A stretch of DNA of 64,000 bases from an uncultured Bacteroidales bacterium (GCA_934725015.1 CAKVAS010000003.1:246629-310628), one strand, 5' to 3'. Counted from the first letter of the stretch, positions 36,467 to 46,356 are shown. The notes: generated from the letters alone by a model not told the origin. A program made the numbers and translations.

Positions 36467-37564
36467 ATGAATATAAATAACTCGTATTGCGTCATAATGG
36501 CGGGAGGATACGGCCAGCGCCTGTGGCCTGTAAGCCGGAGCAACCGCCCGAAACAGTTCCTTGACCTCGCATACATAGGAAAGAGCCTCATCCGGCACAC
36601 CTACGAGCGCTTTCTGGACTTCATTCCGGAGCGGAACGTAATTGTAGTGACTTCGGTCCGCTTCGCCGACATGGTGCGGGAACAGATTCCGGAACTTCCC
36701 GAGGAGAACCTGCTGCTTGAGCCATACACCCGGAACACGGCGCCGTGCATCGCCTACGCGACCTATACGATTCTGAGGAGAAATCCGGACGCGAACATAA
36801 TCTTTTCCCCGTCCGACAACTACATTTCCGACCCGGAGGTCTTCAGGAAGCTTGCGGGAAGGGCGCTTGAGTTTGTCGAGGGGGCGGACGTGCTCATCAC
36901 TCTCGGCATAGTCCCGAGCCGTCCCGACAGCAACTACGGCTACATTCAGGTCTCCGGAGGAAAGGGAAACATCCACATAGGCGCGCCGGTCAAGGTCAAG
37001 ACTTTCACGGAGAAGCCGGACAGGACGCTGGCCAAGGTGTTTGTTGACAGCGGGGAGTTTCTCTGGAACTCGGGGATGTTCGTCGCGCACGCCGCAGGGC
37101 TCAGGGACGAGATGGAAACCTACAACCCCGAGGTGACCGCCCTGTTCAAGGGTTGGGAAAAGTTCATCGGGACGGCGCAGGAAAAGCCGTTCATCGAAAG
37201 GGTCTATACGGACTGCCCGTGGACTTCGTTCGACTACGGACTGCTTGAGCGCACGGACAATGCCTGGATCATGCCATGCGACTTCAACTGGATTGACATC
37301 GGCAACTGGGCTTCGGTCTATGACTACAGCGCCGGCAAGGACGGCAGCGGCAATGTCGTGTTCGGAAATCCGAAGCTTCTTCAGGACTGTGACGGGGTTC
37401 TCGCCTTCAGCACGAACAAGGACAAGCTGCTGGCAGTCAAGGGACTGGACGACTACATCGTGATTGACACGGACGACGCGCTGCTCATCTGCCCCAAGGG
37501 CGACAGTCAGGTGAAGGAGATTCTTTCCGGACTGGCCATGCCCGAGTATGAGAAATACAGGTAG
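36467..37564 (+). CDS. manC: mannose-1-phosphate guanylyltransferase
   Basis: 365 residues, single nucleotidyltransferase domain plus short left-handed beta-helix, with no C-terminal isomerase domain. The GTP-binding loop MAGGYGQRLWPVSRSNRPKQF and the catalytic FTEKPDR motif are intact, as is WNSGMFV. It makes GDP-mannose from mannose 1-phosphate and GTP for surface glycans. It could also link catabolism to synthesis, since the GH130 phosphorylase of PUL2 yields mannose 1-phosphate. Convergent with the second FISUMP gene. Confidence 0.92.
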   Translation: MNINNSYCVIMAGGYGQRLWPVSRSNRPKQFLDLAYIGKSLIRHTYERFLDFIPERNVIVVTSVRFADMVREQIPELPEENLLLEPYTRNTAPCIAYATYTILRRNPDANIIFSPSDNYISDPEVFRKLAGRALEFVEGADVLITLGIVPSRPDSNYGYIQVSGGKGNIHIGAPVKVKTFTEKPDRTLAKVFVDSGEFLWNSGMFVAHAAGLRDEMETYNPEVTALFKGWEKFIGTAQEKPFIERVYTDCPWTSFDYGLLERTDNAWIMPCDFNWIDIGNWASVYDYSAGKDGSGNVVFGNPKLLQDCDGVLAFSTNKDKLLAVKGLDDYIVIDTDDALLICPKGDSQVKEILSGLAMPEYEKYR

Positions 37565-37618
37565 CAAACGCAGAAAAGGCGATATTGAGCATCACATCGG
37601 TCATTTCGTATCAAATCT

Positions 37619-37704
37619 GTCATTTCGAGCGGAATGAAATGAAGCGAGAAATCTTTAGGCGTTTTTGACACGCACAAAGATTTCTCGCTTCGCTCGAAAT
37701 GACA
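37619..37704. repeat. dispersed repeat family 1, inverted pair forming a large hairpin
   Basis: A plus-strand copy (37619-37656; GTCATTTCGAGCG, a 9-nt insert, then AAGCGAGAAATCTTT) faces a minus-strand copy (37677-37704; AAAGATTTCTCGCTTCG then CTCGAAATGACA). The arms are complementary over about 28 bp. It lies between the convergent ends of manC and the FISUMP gene and may act as a terminator. Confidence 0.8.
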
Positions 37705-37746
37705 GAGTACAAGTGGGGGCTCGAAATGACAGCGGGGATGCCGAGG

Positions 37747-38937
37747 CTACTCGGCGGCCTTGTCCATCACGCAGCGGACAGGAACACCGCTGGTAACATT
37801 ATTAAAAGATGTGTGAAGCCTGCCTTCCGGATAAGTTGAAAGAGTAAATGTTGTCATCATCGACCACACCTGTGTCTTGCTATACCCCGTTGATCCGGCC
37901 CAATAAGTCATTGCAGGTTTTTCAAAAAGGTTTTCTTTTGTGGAGTTCAGCCTTGTTATAACCGTTGTGTTATACGCCGTACCGTTGAAATTGATTCCAG
38001 AGAGCACCGGATTCCAACCGCACTCCACCGCATTGTCGTATTTCCCGCCTTTATATTTTTCATCATAAAAAGGAGCAGTCGGATCTTTCTCCTCGGCAAT
38101 ACCGGCACTGTTAGCTGATTGAGAAAATCCGCACAATGCCACAAAATCGGCTTTCGTAGGAATATGCCAACCTTTAGGGCAGATTCCCTGAACACCTTCA
38201 AATGTGGTGTAATTGTCTTCCCCATACGTGATGCCACCAAGATATATGTTAGCGGAATAGAGATAGCCCTGAGCCTTTATGGTCGCTTCATCCTTTGCTA
38301 CCTTTGCGGTAGCCTTCGACTTATAGACATCATTCCCATTCTTGTCTTTTTTATCAAAATACACTTCAACATCAGTCAATGTGTATGGGTACCAGAAACC
38401 ACTCTTGTCCGCCGGAGTTTCAGAAGCAGTCATGCCATCTGGGATAGTGCGGAGATTTTCCGTCATCCAATAGTTACCGCCGAGATATGCCACCTTGTAT
38501 GTGTTTTCATTAGCATCGGTCACTGACGGGGCGGGAACCGTGAGCTGAAACTCCTTGGTGTAGGCATCTGCTGAAGTCTGGTTCTCGCCAAGCAGGGTAA
38601 TCGTGAAGCTGTACTCAATAGGTTCCGTGCCTTTGTTAGCCGGAGCGGTGACGGTGATTTTCCCGTGTCCGGCCTCTCCCGAGGTCGGGGCAAGTCCGAA
38701 CTCATAAGTCACGCCACCCACTGAAACTTCAGCGTCTCCGGTGACTGTCCAATCCCTGTTGGCGTCGAACTCGAATGTGAACTCGCCGCCAGTGAAGGGA
38801 ACATCCTTGATTTCAACTTCATTGGTGATTTCAGGATCAGGAAGCGGCTCCTTGTTCTCCTCGCCGTTCTCCTTGTCGCAGCCGGCAAGAGCCATAGCCC
38901 CCCCCAGCGCAATAATTGCAAATAGATACTTTTTCAT
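37747..38937 (-). CDS. FISUMP domain lipoprotein
   Basis: 396 residues from the ATG at 38937, which begins a lipoprotein signal ending in LAGCDKE. One BACON-like sandwich (about 40-135; DANRDWTVTGDAEV) precedes a FISUMP domain (about 150-396) with NYWMTENLRTI, GYLYSANIY, GICPKGWHIPTKADFVALCGF and the closing VRCVMD. It is a paralogue in design of the protein at 8075-9190. Probably exported and surface exposed; the molecular role of FISUMP domains is unknown. Confidence 0.75.
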   Translation of the reverse strand: MKKYLFAIIALGGAMALAGCDKENGEENKEPLPDPEITNEVEIKDVPFTGGEFTFEFDANRDWTVTGDAEVSVGGVTYEFGLAPTSGEAGHGKITVTAPANKGTEPIEYSFTITLLGENQTSADAYTKEFQLTVPAPSVTDANENTYKVAYLGGNYWMTENLRTIPDGMTASETPADKSGFWYPYTLTDVEVYFDKKDKNGNDVYKSKATAKVAKDEATIKAQGYLYSANIYLGGITYGEDNYTTFEGVQGICPKGWHIPTKADFVALCGFSQSANSAGIAEEKDPTAPFYDEKYKGGKYDNAVECGWNPVLSGINFNGTAYNTTVITRLNSTKENLFEKPAMTYWAGSTGYSKTQVWSMMTTFTLSTYPEGRLHTSFNNVTSGVPVRCVMDKAAE

Positions 38938-39019
38938 CGTCTTACAATATTTTAAACACAAATTTCAATTCAGCCATTTCACGCCGCCCCGGCGCTTTCG
39001 CAGCGCCCGCTTAACGGAG

Positions 39020-39027
39020 CAAAGTTA
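39020..39027 (-). promoter_or_regulatory. -7 element of the FISUMP lipoprotein
   Basis: CAAAGTTA is TAACTTTG on the minus strand, about 83 nt upstream of the ATG at 38937. No clear -33 element. Confidence 0.4.
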
Positions 39028-39056
39028 ATTATTTTTCACAAAATTTTACATTTTAG

Positions 39057-39087
39057 TTTGGAGAATCAAAAAATATCCCTACCTTTG
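39057..39087 (+). promoter_or_regulatory. promoter of tRNA-Gly
   Basis: TTTG at 39057-39060 and TACCTTTG at 39080-39087 are separated by 19 nt. The tRNA starts 38 nt after the -7 element. Confidence 0.8.
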
Positions 39088-39124
39088 CAATCCCATTCGG
39101 GGAAAGTTCATTTTACAAATATTT

Positions 39125-39426
<302 letters not shown>

Positions 39427-39451
39427 ACATCATGATATTCCCGATTTTTAT

Positions 39452-39459
39452 TATATTTG
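39452..39459 (+). promoter_or_regulatory. -7 element of the GH3-family acyl-adenylase gene
   Basis: TATATTTG matches TAnnTTTG, 77 nt upstream of the ATG at 39536. The -33 region is not recognisable. Confidence 0.4.
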
Positions 39460-39535
39460 CGCGTTTTTGCCTCCTCTGATTCAGAGGGGTAAAATATAAA
39501 TGTGGCATTTGCGTAAAATATAAAATGTAAGGAAT

Positions 39536-41236
39536 ATGAGTACAAAAGACAAACTTGTTGCTAATTTTCTTCTCGGTACGGCTGGAGGGATTCAGTATCT
39601 CAAGCTCAGGAGCGCGAGCAGGAACCCGAGAAAGACGGGCGCGAACACGCTGAGGGAAATCCTCGGCTACGCGAAGGACACGGTCTATGGAAAGGAACAT
39701 CATTTTGCGGAGATTCTTGCGGCGCAGACGGACGATGAGCTTTTCGCCCTGTGGCAGAAGAACGTGAAACCCAATGAATATGAGGACTTCCGTCCTTATG
39801 TCGAGAGGCACAAGCACGGGGAGGCGAACGTTCTCTTCCCTGGAAAGCCGGTCCTCTACGCGACGACTTCCGGCTCCACGGCGGAACCGAAATGGATTCC
39901 GATTACGGAGAAATATCTCAAGACGATTTACGGCAAGATGACCAAGGTCTGGCTCTTCAACTTCATCAAGAACCGTCCGAACGTCTTCAGCGGCAAGATT
40001 CTCTCCATCGTGGGCAAGGTCATCGAGGGCTACGCTCCGGACGGGACGGTCTATGGCTCGGTTTCAGGCGTGACACAGCGCGACTGCCCGGGATTCGTGA
40101 AGGCGCTCTACTCCAACCCGCAGTGCGTCTATTCAATCGCCGACTACAACGCCCGTTACTACGTGCTGATGCGCATGGGCGTGGAACAGGACATCACCCT
40201 CATCGTGACGGCGAACCCATCGACCATCGTGGAGCTTCAGAACAATGTCAACAAGTTCTATGACGAATATGTGAACGACATCGAGAAGGGCACGATTTCG
40301 GACAAGATCAAGCTTGAACCGGAAATCCGCAAGGAACTCGAAGCCTGCGTGAAGCCGAACCCGAAGAGGGCGGCCGAGCTTCGTGAGCTGAAGAAGAAGT
40401 ACGGAAGGGTGCTCCCTAAGCATTACTGGCCTAACCTTCAGATTCTCAACACTTGGAAATGCGGGAACACGAAGGTCTATCTCGACAAGTTCAAGGACTC
40501 GTTCCCGCCGACGATGCTCCATCAGGAGTTCGGCTACTTCTCTTCCGAGTGCCGCTTCGGACTCGTGCTCGACGACACGCTCAACACCGTGCTCTTCCCG
40601 CACTACCACTACTACGAGTTCATAGCCGAGGAGGACATAGACAACCCGTCTCCGAAATTCCTCCAGCTGGACGAGCTTGTGGAGGGCAGGCGCTACTGTC
40701 CGTATGTAACGACATTCGCCGGCCTCTACCGCTACAACATGAACGACCTTCTCGAAGCCGGTCCCAAGTTCGTGGGCACGCCTACGGTGCACATGATTCA
40801 GAAAATCAACGGAATCGTGACCATCACGGGCGAGAAGCTGCACGAGCGCCAGTTCATCGAGGCCGTCCACAAGGCTGAGGAGGAGACCGGTCTCAAGACC
40901 CGCTTCTTCATCGGCTTCGCGGACCTCGACCTCTCGACCTACCATTTCTACTACGAGTTCGCCGACCCGAGCACCTCGCAGGAAGCGGCGGAGAAGTTCA
41001 CTCTCGTCGTTGACAAGTTCCTGAAGCAGCAGAACATAGAGTACCTCGCGAAGAGGGATTCGCTCAGGCTCAAGGATCCTCTCACGCACCGCCTTGTGCC
41101 GGAGTCGTTCGAGAAGTTCAAGGAGCGCTGCATCGCCGAGGGTGCGCGTGACGGGCAGTTCAAGCTGAACATCCTGCTGCAGGATGAGAAGAGACATTCT
41201 AAGTTCAAGGATTTGATTCTTGACGGGGATTGCTAA
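39536..41236 (+). CDS. GH3 auxin-responsive-promoter family acyl-adenylate-forming enzyme
   Basis: 566 residues, cytoplasmic, no signal peptide. The ANL superfamily ATP-binding motif (YATTSGSTAEPKWIPIT, near residues 108-124) and later blocks (FGYFSSECRFGLVL; YCPYVTTFAGLYRYNMNDLLE; ITGEKLHERQFIEAV) match the GH3 family, in which plant members join amino acids to auxin or jasmonate. Bacterial members are usually annotated only as GH3; the acyl substrate is unknown. The name has nothing to do with glycoside hydrolase family 3. It is followed by a HAD phosphatase and an acyltransferase. Confidence 0.85.
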   Translation: MSTKDKLVANFLLGTAGGIQYLKLRSASRNPRKTGANTLREILGYAKDTVYGKEHHFAEILAAQTDDELFALWQKNVKPNEYEDFRPYVERHKHGEANVLFPGKPVLYATTSGSTAEPKWIPITEKYLKTIYGKMTKVWLFNFIKNRPNVFSGKILSIVGKVIEGYAPDGTVYGSVSGVTQRDCPGFVKALYSNPQCVYSIADYNARYYVLMRMGVEQDITLIVTANPSTIVELQNNVNKFYDEYVNDIEKGTISDKIKLEPEIRKELEACVKPNPKRAAELRELKKKYGRVLPKHYWPNLQILNTWKCGNTKVYLDKFKDSFPPTMLHQEFGYFSSECRFGLVLDDTLNTVLFPHYHYYEFIAEEDIDNPSPKFLQLDELVEGRRYCPYVTTFAGLYRYNMNDLLEAGPKFVGTPTVHMIQKINGIVTITGEKLHERQFIEAVHKAEEETGLKTRFFIGFADLDLSTYHFYYEFADPSTSQEAAEKFTLVVDKFLKQQNIEYLAKRDSLRLKDPLTHRLVPESFEKFKERCIAEGARDGQFKLNILLQDEKRHSKFKDLILDGDC

Positions 41237-41261
41237 AAAGCGGATTGCGGCGTTACGCTCA

Positions 41262-41302
41262 ACCTTTTAATCCTCACAACCATAAGGTTGCTGCGGTTAA
41301 AA
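41262..41302 (+). repeat. dispersed hairpin repeat, family 2, copy 2
   Basis: AATCCTCACAACC, ATA, AGGTTGCTGCGGT with outer arms CTTTTAA and TTAAAAG. Same core as 3955-3995. It lies between the GH3-family gene and the HAD gene. Confidence 0.6.
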
Positions 41303-41365
41303 GATTTCGCAAAGGCCTTGCACTCCATCTTTTTATCAACCCCTCTTGGCCAAGCGCTTTATAAA

Positions 41366-42067
41366 ATGAACATCAAGGCAATTATTTTTGATTTGGACGG
41401 GACCCTTTATGAGTCCCGTCATTTTCCTCTGTGGCTGATTCTTTCGGACCCGCTGCACATCGGGATGCTCGCAGCGGAACGCAGATGCAGGAAACAGCTG
41501 TGCGACAGGCATTTCGACAAGGCTTCGGACTATTACGACGCGCTTTTCTCCCTGATGGGCAAAGGCTCGGCGGAAAGGGCGGAACGGTGCAGGAGGTGGT
41601 TTTACGGGACATATATGCCGCTACAGGTGAAGATTATTCGCGAGAAGTTCGGCCCGCGTCCGCATCTCAGGGAGTTCATCTCAGACCTTCGCGCCCGAGG
41701 CTTGAAGCTCGCCGTCCTCTCGGACTATTGTTTCGCGGAAGAGAAGCTCGCGGTCATAGGCCTTTCGGAAGCCGACTTTGACGCCGTATTGGAATCTCCG
41801 GCGATGGGCGGTCTGAAACCACGCGAGGAAGTCTTCCTCAACGCCTGCAAAGCCCTCGGCGCCGCCCCCTCCGAGACCCTCATGATAGGTGACAAGTCCT
41901 CAAAGGACGGCGGAGCGCTCCGCGCCGGCCTCAGCTTCATCCACCTCGTCAACTCCGCCACCCGCCGCACCGCCTCCCAAAGCGCTCAGGAAACAGACCA
42001 AGCGCCCCTCCCGCCGGAAATGACCTGGCCGGCACTTCTTACTCGGCTGGCCAGGGGTTGGATGTGA
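41366..42067 (+). CDS. HAD-superfamily hydrolase
   Basis: 233 residues from the ATG at 41366, chosen because the catalytic motif I (IIFDLDGTLYESR, nucleophile Asp10 within DLD) then sits at the N-terminus. Motif II is LAVLSDY, and motif III/IV is LKPREEVF with MIGDKSSKD. A helical cap lies between motifs I and II, as in subfamily IA phosphatases. Substrate unknown (phosphoglycolate-, nucleotide- or sugar-phosphatase-like). Its last 29 nt overlap the 3' end of the convergent acyltransferase gene. Confidence 0.85.
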   Translation: MNIKAIIFDLDGTLYESRHFPLWLILSDPLHIGMLAAERRCRKQLCDRHFDKASDYYDALFSLMGKGSAERAERCRRWFYGTYMPLQVKIIREKFGPRPHLREFISDLRARGLKLAVLSDYCFAEEKLAVIGLSEADFDAVLESPAMGGLKPREEVFLNACKALGAAPSETLMIGDKSSKDGGALRAGLSFIHLVNSATRRTASQSAQETDQAPLPPEMTWPALLTRLARGWM

Positions 42068-42890
42068 TGCCGGCCATGCTGACCATCCGGGAGTGCGCCT
42101 CGGTGAGGAGCCGGGTGACTTCCTCCTTGCGCGGCCGGGTGGTGTCCGGGACAATCGGCATGCCGACGTGCAGGGTCAGTAGCGGGATTTCGGGCTTGTC
42201 AAAAAGCCTGTAGATGCCGGTCCGGGGGCGGTAGGAGATGACGAACGGGACGACCGGAATGTTGTATTTGTAAGCCATGGAGAAGGCGCCGCGCTTGAAT
42301 GAGCGAATCGGGGTGTAGAACTTCCAGCTGGCGGCCTCCGGAAAGACGTGCAGCCACTCCTTTTTCTTGCGGTACTCGTCGAACGCGGTGTCAAACGCAC
42401 GCATTCCGGTGCGCTTCTCCGGAATCGGGATGCCGCCGAGATAGCGCATGAACCATGCGTCCTTGCCCCTCATGTGGTCGCCGTAAATCGGGAACCAGAG
42501 GTTTCTGTTGCCGACTGCGTCGAGCACGCAGGCGAGGTCCCAGCGATAGACATGATTGCAGACCGTAAGCGCCCCGTCCTTCAGCAGAGCCTTGTTCTTC
42601 TTCAGGTTCTCCTTCCCCACAATCCGCAGCCCATAGCGCACGCGATTTACCCAAATCACGAGACAGCGCAGCAGGAGGCGGTTCAGCGCATGATTCAGAC
42701 GGAACTTGAAAGAACGGTCGTAGTACGGAAATTTCTCGTCCAGCGTCACCTGCCGCCCGTCATATCTCACCCCGGCGATGTGCGCGTCCGACCTGTCCTC
42801 CGGATATTCGACTTCCCTGATGTCGGGGATATACGTTCCCGCGACCGTCTTCATATCCCTATATCTCTGATTGTCAATCCCTTTTCCCAT
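42039..42890 (-). CDS. lysophospholipid/1-acylglycerol-3-phosphate acyltransferase-like protein
   Basis: 283 residues (an ATG at 42854 is an alternative start). The PlsC-type catalytic motif NHVYRWD (NHx4D) and a FPEAASW motif (canonical FPEG with Ala for Gly) are about 85 residues apart. A short hydrophobic segment lies near residues 70-85. It probably acylates a lysophospholipid or another membrane lipid at the inner membrane. The N-terminal 60 residues do not belong to the core domain. Confidence 0.8.
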   Translation of the reverse strand: MGKGIDNQRYRDMKTVAGTYIPDIREVEYPEDRSDAHIAGVRYDGRQVTLDEKFPYYDRSFKFRLNHALNRLLLRCLVIWVNRVRYGLRIVGKENLKKNKALLKDGALTVCNHVYRWDLACVLDAVGNRNLWFPIYGDHMRGKDAWFMRYLGGIPIPEKRTGMRAFDTAFDEYRKKKEWLHVFPEAASWKFYTPIRSFKRGAFSMAYKYNIPVVPFVISYRPRTGIYRLFDKPEIPLLTLHVGMPIVPDTTRPRKEEVTRLLTEAHSRMVSMAGITSNPWPAE

Positions 42891-43008
42891 ATTTCAGTTT
42901 TTAGACCATATCTCGGAATCCATATTATCGACAGATATGCCGAAAATCTGTCAAAGATACTCATTTTTTCGGATACTCATTTGGGAGATACGAATCCCGC
43001 GATGCAGC

Positions 43009-45270
43009 CTATTTCATTTCAAAGGTGAGTTCGCCGCCTCGGATTATGTCGCGGTAGTCGATGTAGGGCTTTTCGTGGGGGATGCCGTTGAGGCGGATGC
43101 TGCGGATATAGCGATTGTCGGAGCTGAGGCCTTCGGCGCGGATTGTGAAGCTCTCGCCGAGAGTCGCGTCACCGTCGGTTCGCTGGGCATCGAGGTCGAG
43201 CGTGAGGCTTTCAAAGGCGGGTGTGCCGAACCAGTAGCGGCCGGAGCCGGGTTCGACCTCGTAAAGTCCCATGGACGAGAGGACATACCATGCTGACATC
43301 TGACCCACGTCCTCGTTGCCGGAGAGTCCGTCAGGCTCGGGATGGTAGAGCTCGGTGAGGACACGGTGCACGAGGTCCGCAGTCCTGTCCGGCCGGCCGA
43401 GCATGGAATAGATGTAGAGGACATGATGGCTCGGCTCATTGCCGTGGGCGTACTGGCCGATGAGGCCGGAAATGTCCGGAGAGGTCTCCGCGCCTTCTAT
43501 CACGGAACTGACGGTGAAGAGCGAGTCGAGCTTTTCGAGCATCCTTTCACGGCTTCCGAAACAGTCCTGAAGCCCCGGGATGTCGTGCGGGACGAGCCAG
43601 GTGTATTGCCATGCGTTGCCCTCGCAGTAGTCGTCGGCGCGGTGTTCGGAAGAAAAGGGATTGAACGGCGCGCGCCATCCCCCTCGGCTGTCGCGTCCGC
43701 GTATGAATCCGGTGGAGCTGTCAAAGTAATGCTTCCATGAGCGGCTGCGATTCCGGAACATTTCCGCATCATCCTTTCTGCCGAGAGCCTCTGCGGCAAG
43801 GGCGGCGGCACCGTCCGCAAGGGCATATTCCATGTCGTAGGCCACGGCCTCGTTCATCAGGTCGCAGGGGATGTAGCCGTACTTGTCCCGAAGTTCGCCT
43901 CCCCGTCCCGTTTCCGCCGCTGTCTTGAGAATCGCCTCAAAGGCCCTTTCCCGGTCGAAGCCGGGTATGTCCTTGACAATCGCGTCCGCCACGACCGGGA
44001 TGCCCGGGTTCCCGACCATGCAGTCTGTCTCGTTGCCCCAGAGATGCCACACCGGAAGCCGCCCCTGCCCGTCGCATATCGCGAGCATGGTGTTGAGCAC
44101 GTCCGGCATCTTTTCCCTGTGCAGCAGCGTCATCAGCGGCATCTGGGCGCGGTAGGTGTCCCAGAGGGAGAATGTCGTGAGGGTCATGTAGGGAGCTCCT
44201 CGATGAACCTCTCCATCGGCTCCCCGGTAGTCCCCGTTGATGTCGCAGAAGAGCGACGGGGCCACCATCGTGTGGTAGAGGGCTGTGTAGAAGCATTTTC
44301 TTGCATTCTCCGTAGCCTTGTCCCCACCCTTCAGCCTGCCGTCTGTAATCCGCACCTTTCCGAGTTCCCGGTTCCAGTCGTCATGGGCGGCCCTGACGGT
44401 TCCCTCGAAATCCCAGTCCGGCAGCTCCTTCTCAAGGTTGAGCGCCGAGCCTTCGACGCTGACAGGCGAAAGGGCGACCTTGAGCAGGATTTTCTGCCCT
44501 TCGGACGTGCGGAACCTGAGGCGGCAGAACTTTGCCGAGGAGGAAGCGTCGGCCGAAAGGTTCTCAAGCACATGACCGTTTCCGTCAATGAGTTCCACGG
44601 CGAGAAAAGGTTCCGAGACCTCGGCGGTGAAAAACACCTTCTGTTTTTTTGCCCAGCCGGTGGAATGCCTCCATCCGGAGATGCGCCGTTCGCTCTCGAC
44701 CCTGATGTGCGTGTCCGTCGGCTTGTCCCAGCAGCCTCCGTTGACGAGGTCGAAGACAATCGCCGCGTCGTCCGATGCGGGGAAGGTGTAGCGGTGCATC
44801 CCGACGCGGGCGGTGGCGGTCAGTTCGGCGAGCACCCCGTAGCGTTCGAGGGGGATGCTGTAGTAGCCCGGGACGGAAACCTCGCGGCTCCTGTCACCGT
44901 ATGACCAGAGACCGGAATCCGGGTCATCCTCCGTGCCGCGAGCGTACCTCACGCTTCCGACGACCGGCATCACGGTGATGTCAAAGAGGTCGCCGATGCC
45001 GGTTCCGCTGAGGTGGGTGTGGGAGAATCCTATGACCGTGGAGTCGGACTCGTGGTAGCCGGAGCACCAGTCCCACTGCTGCGGGATGCTCGTCGGGCCG
45101 AGCTGCACCATTCCGAACGGAACGTTCGCACCGACGAACACGTGCCCGTGCCCTCCGGTTCCTATTTTCGTATCGACCCATTTCGTGAGGTCCTCGTCCT
45201 TTGCCGCAGTGCAGGCAGCAGTCGCGACGAGCGCCGCCGCAAGCAGAAGTATGTGGCTTGATGTTTTCAT
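43009..45270 (-). CDS. GH92 alpha-mannosidase
   Basis: 753 residues with a lipoprotein signal (ATAACTAAK). The N-terminal sandwich begins WVDTKIGTGGHGHVFVGA; the (alpha/alpha)6 domain has LWGNETDCMVGNPG (acid Glu) and GNEPSHHVLYIYSMLG; GNEDVGQMSAWYVLSSMGLY is the family's strongest block and includes the putative base Asp. GH92 enzymes are Ca-dependent inverting exo-alpha-mannosidases (1,2, 1,3, 1,4 or 1,6 linkages), mostly for N-glycans and yeast mannan. It is the third gene after MFS and GH130 in the same direction. Confidence 0.95.
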   Translation of the reverse strand: MKTSSHILLLAAALVATAACTAAKDEDLTKWVDTKIGTGGHGHVFVGANVPFGMVQLGPTSIPQQWDWCSGYHESDSTVIGFSHTHLSGTGIGDLFDITVMPVVGSVRYARGTEDDPDSGLWSYGDRSREVSVPGYYSIPLERYGVLAELTATARVGMHRYTFPASDDAAIVFDLVNGGCWDKPTDTHIRVESERRISGWRHSTGWAKKQKVFFTAEVSEPFLAVELIDGNGHVLENLSADASSSAKFCRLRFRTSEGQKILLKVALSPVSVEGSALNLEKELPDWDFEGTVRAAHDDWNRELGKVRITDGRLKGGDKATENARKCFYTALYHTMVAPSLFCDINGDYRGADGEVHRGAPYMTLTTFSLWDTYRAQMPLMTLLHREKMPDVLNTMLAICDGQGRLPVWHLWGNETDCMVGNPGIPVVADAIVKDIPGFDRERAFEAILKTAAETGRGGELRDKYGYIPCDLMNEAVAYDMEYALADGAAALAAEALGRKDDAEMFRNRSRSWKHYFDSSTGFIRGRDSRGGWRAPFNPFSSEHRADDYCEGNAWQYTWLVPHDIPGLQDCFGSRERMLEKLDSLFTVSSVIEGAETSPDISGLIGQYAHGNEPSHHVLYIYSMLGRPDRTADLVHRVLTELYHPEPDGLSGNEDVGQMSAWYVLSSMGLYEVEPGSGRYWFGTPAFESLTLDLDAQRTDGDATLGESFTIRAEGLSSDNRYIRSIRLNGIPHEKPYIDYRDIIRGGELTFEMK

Positions 45271-45303
45271 CGTTACTGTTTATAAAGACTCTCTCTTCCC
45301 GTC

Positions 45304-45336
45304 ATAAAGATTCCTCGACGCCGCTCGGAATGACAG
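45304..45336 (-). repeat. dispersed repeat family 1, copy between GH92 and GH130 genes
   Basis: ATAAAGATTCCTCGACGC then CGCTCGGAATGACAG: a diverged copy in the 72-nt spacer between two genes of one operon. Confidence 0.6.
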
Positions 45337-45342
45337 ATAAGT

Positions 45343-46356
45343 TTATATGATTGAGTTGTTCTTGGTAAATTCGATGATCTCGTCGATATACCCGAAGGCA
45401 AGTCCCGTCACGGAGTCGGCGCATCCGTAATAGACCGCGATTCTTCCTGTTCCGCTGTCATGCAGCGCGGCGCACGGGAATGTCACGTTCGGGACGTCGC
45501 CCATGCATTCGTAGGGCTCCTGCGGCGAGATGAGGTAGGGGCCGCTGCGGGCGAGGACTTTCCAAGGACTATCAAGGTCGAGCAGGGCTGAGCCGAAGGC
45601 ATAGACATAGCCGTTGCAGGAGCGGAGAACGCCGTGATAGATGAGCAGCCAGCCTTCGGAAGTCTCAATCGGGACTGGCCCGGCGCCTATTTTCATGCAC
45701 TGCCAGGCGCTCTGCTCGAACGGGGCCGGAGCCATCACATGACGATGCCTGCCCCAGAATTCGAGATCCGGAGACTCTGAATAAAAGATGTCCCCGAAAG
45801 CCGTATGGCCGGTGTCGCTCGGACGGGAAAGCATGGCGAAATGTCCGTGAATCTTACGCGGGAACATCACCCCGTTGCGGTTGTAGGGAAGGAAGGCGTT
45901 TTCCTTTTGGTGGAAGGTCTCGAAGTCGGTCGTCCACGCCACGCCGATTGTCGGGCCATGGTAGCCGTTGCACCATGTGACATAGTACCTGTCCCCTATC
46001 CGGCAGACTCTCGGGTCGTAGCCATAGACCCATTCCGCTACCTCCGGGTCGGCTCCGCTGAAATTCACGTCCTCCTCACGGATGTCCCATTTGAAGCCAT
46101 CAACGGAAAAACCGGCATGAAGCCTCATGCGGCGGTTGGTGTCGTCGCAGCGGAATACTCCGGCGAAATTGTAGCCGTCCTTTTTGAAGGGCACTACGGC
46201 CGAGTTAAAGATGGAGTTCGAGGTGCTCAGCTCGTGGCGGCCGATGATGGGATTTCTGTCGCAGCGCCACATCACCTGCCTGCACCCCTCGGGTCTGTCC
46301 TGCCAGGGGATGTTCGGAAGGGGTTCTCCCGATATTCTTATTTTTCCGGTTTCCAT
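45343..46356 (-). CDS. GH130 phosphorylase, probable beta-1,4-mannosyl-N-acetylglucosamine phosphorylase
   Basis: 337 residues, no signal peptide, so cytoplasmic. The five-bladed propeller carries the catalytic Asp region ([19 protein letters not shown]), the basic phosphate-binding block ([17 protein letters not shown]) and [20 protein letters not shown]. These blocks match, from memory, the GH130_2 enzymes UhgbMP and BT1033, which split Man-beta-1,4-GlcNAc to mannose 1-phosphate and GlcNAc. The MFS and GH92 genes on either side recreate the BT1032-BT1034 arrangement. A mannooligosaccharide phosphorylase is the alternative. Confidence 0.88.
   Translation of the reverse strand: METGKIRISGEPLPNIPWQDRPEGCRQVMWRCDRNPIIGRHELSTSNSIFNSAVVPFKKDGYNFAGVFRCDDTNRRMRLHAGFSVDGFKWDIREEDVNFSGADPEVAEWVYGYDPRVCRIGDRYYVTWCNGYHGPTIGVAWTTDFETFHQKENAFLPYNRNGVMFPRKIHGHFAMLSRPSDTGHTAFGDIFYSESPDLEFWGRHRHVMAPAPFEQSAWQCMKIGAGPVPIETSEGWLLIYHGVLRSCNGYVYAFGSALLDLDSPWKVLARSGPYLISPQEPYECMGDVPNVTFPCAALHDSGTGRIAVYYGCADSVTGLAFGYIDEIIEFTKNNSII

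Noticed and set aside
39536..41236. GH3 label read as glycoside hydrolase family 3
   Set aside because: The protein has an ANL-type ATP-binding motif and no signal peptide; it is the plant GH3 acyl-adenylase family, unrelated to the sugar enzymes.
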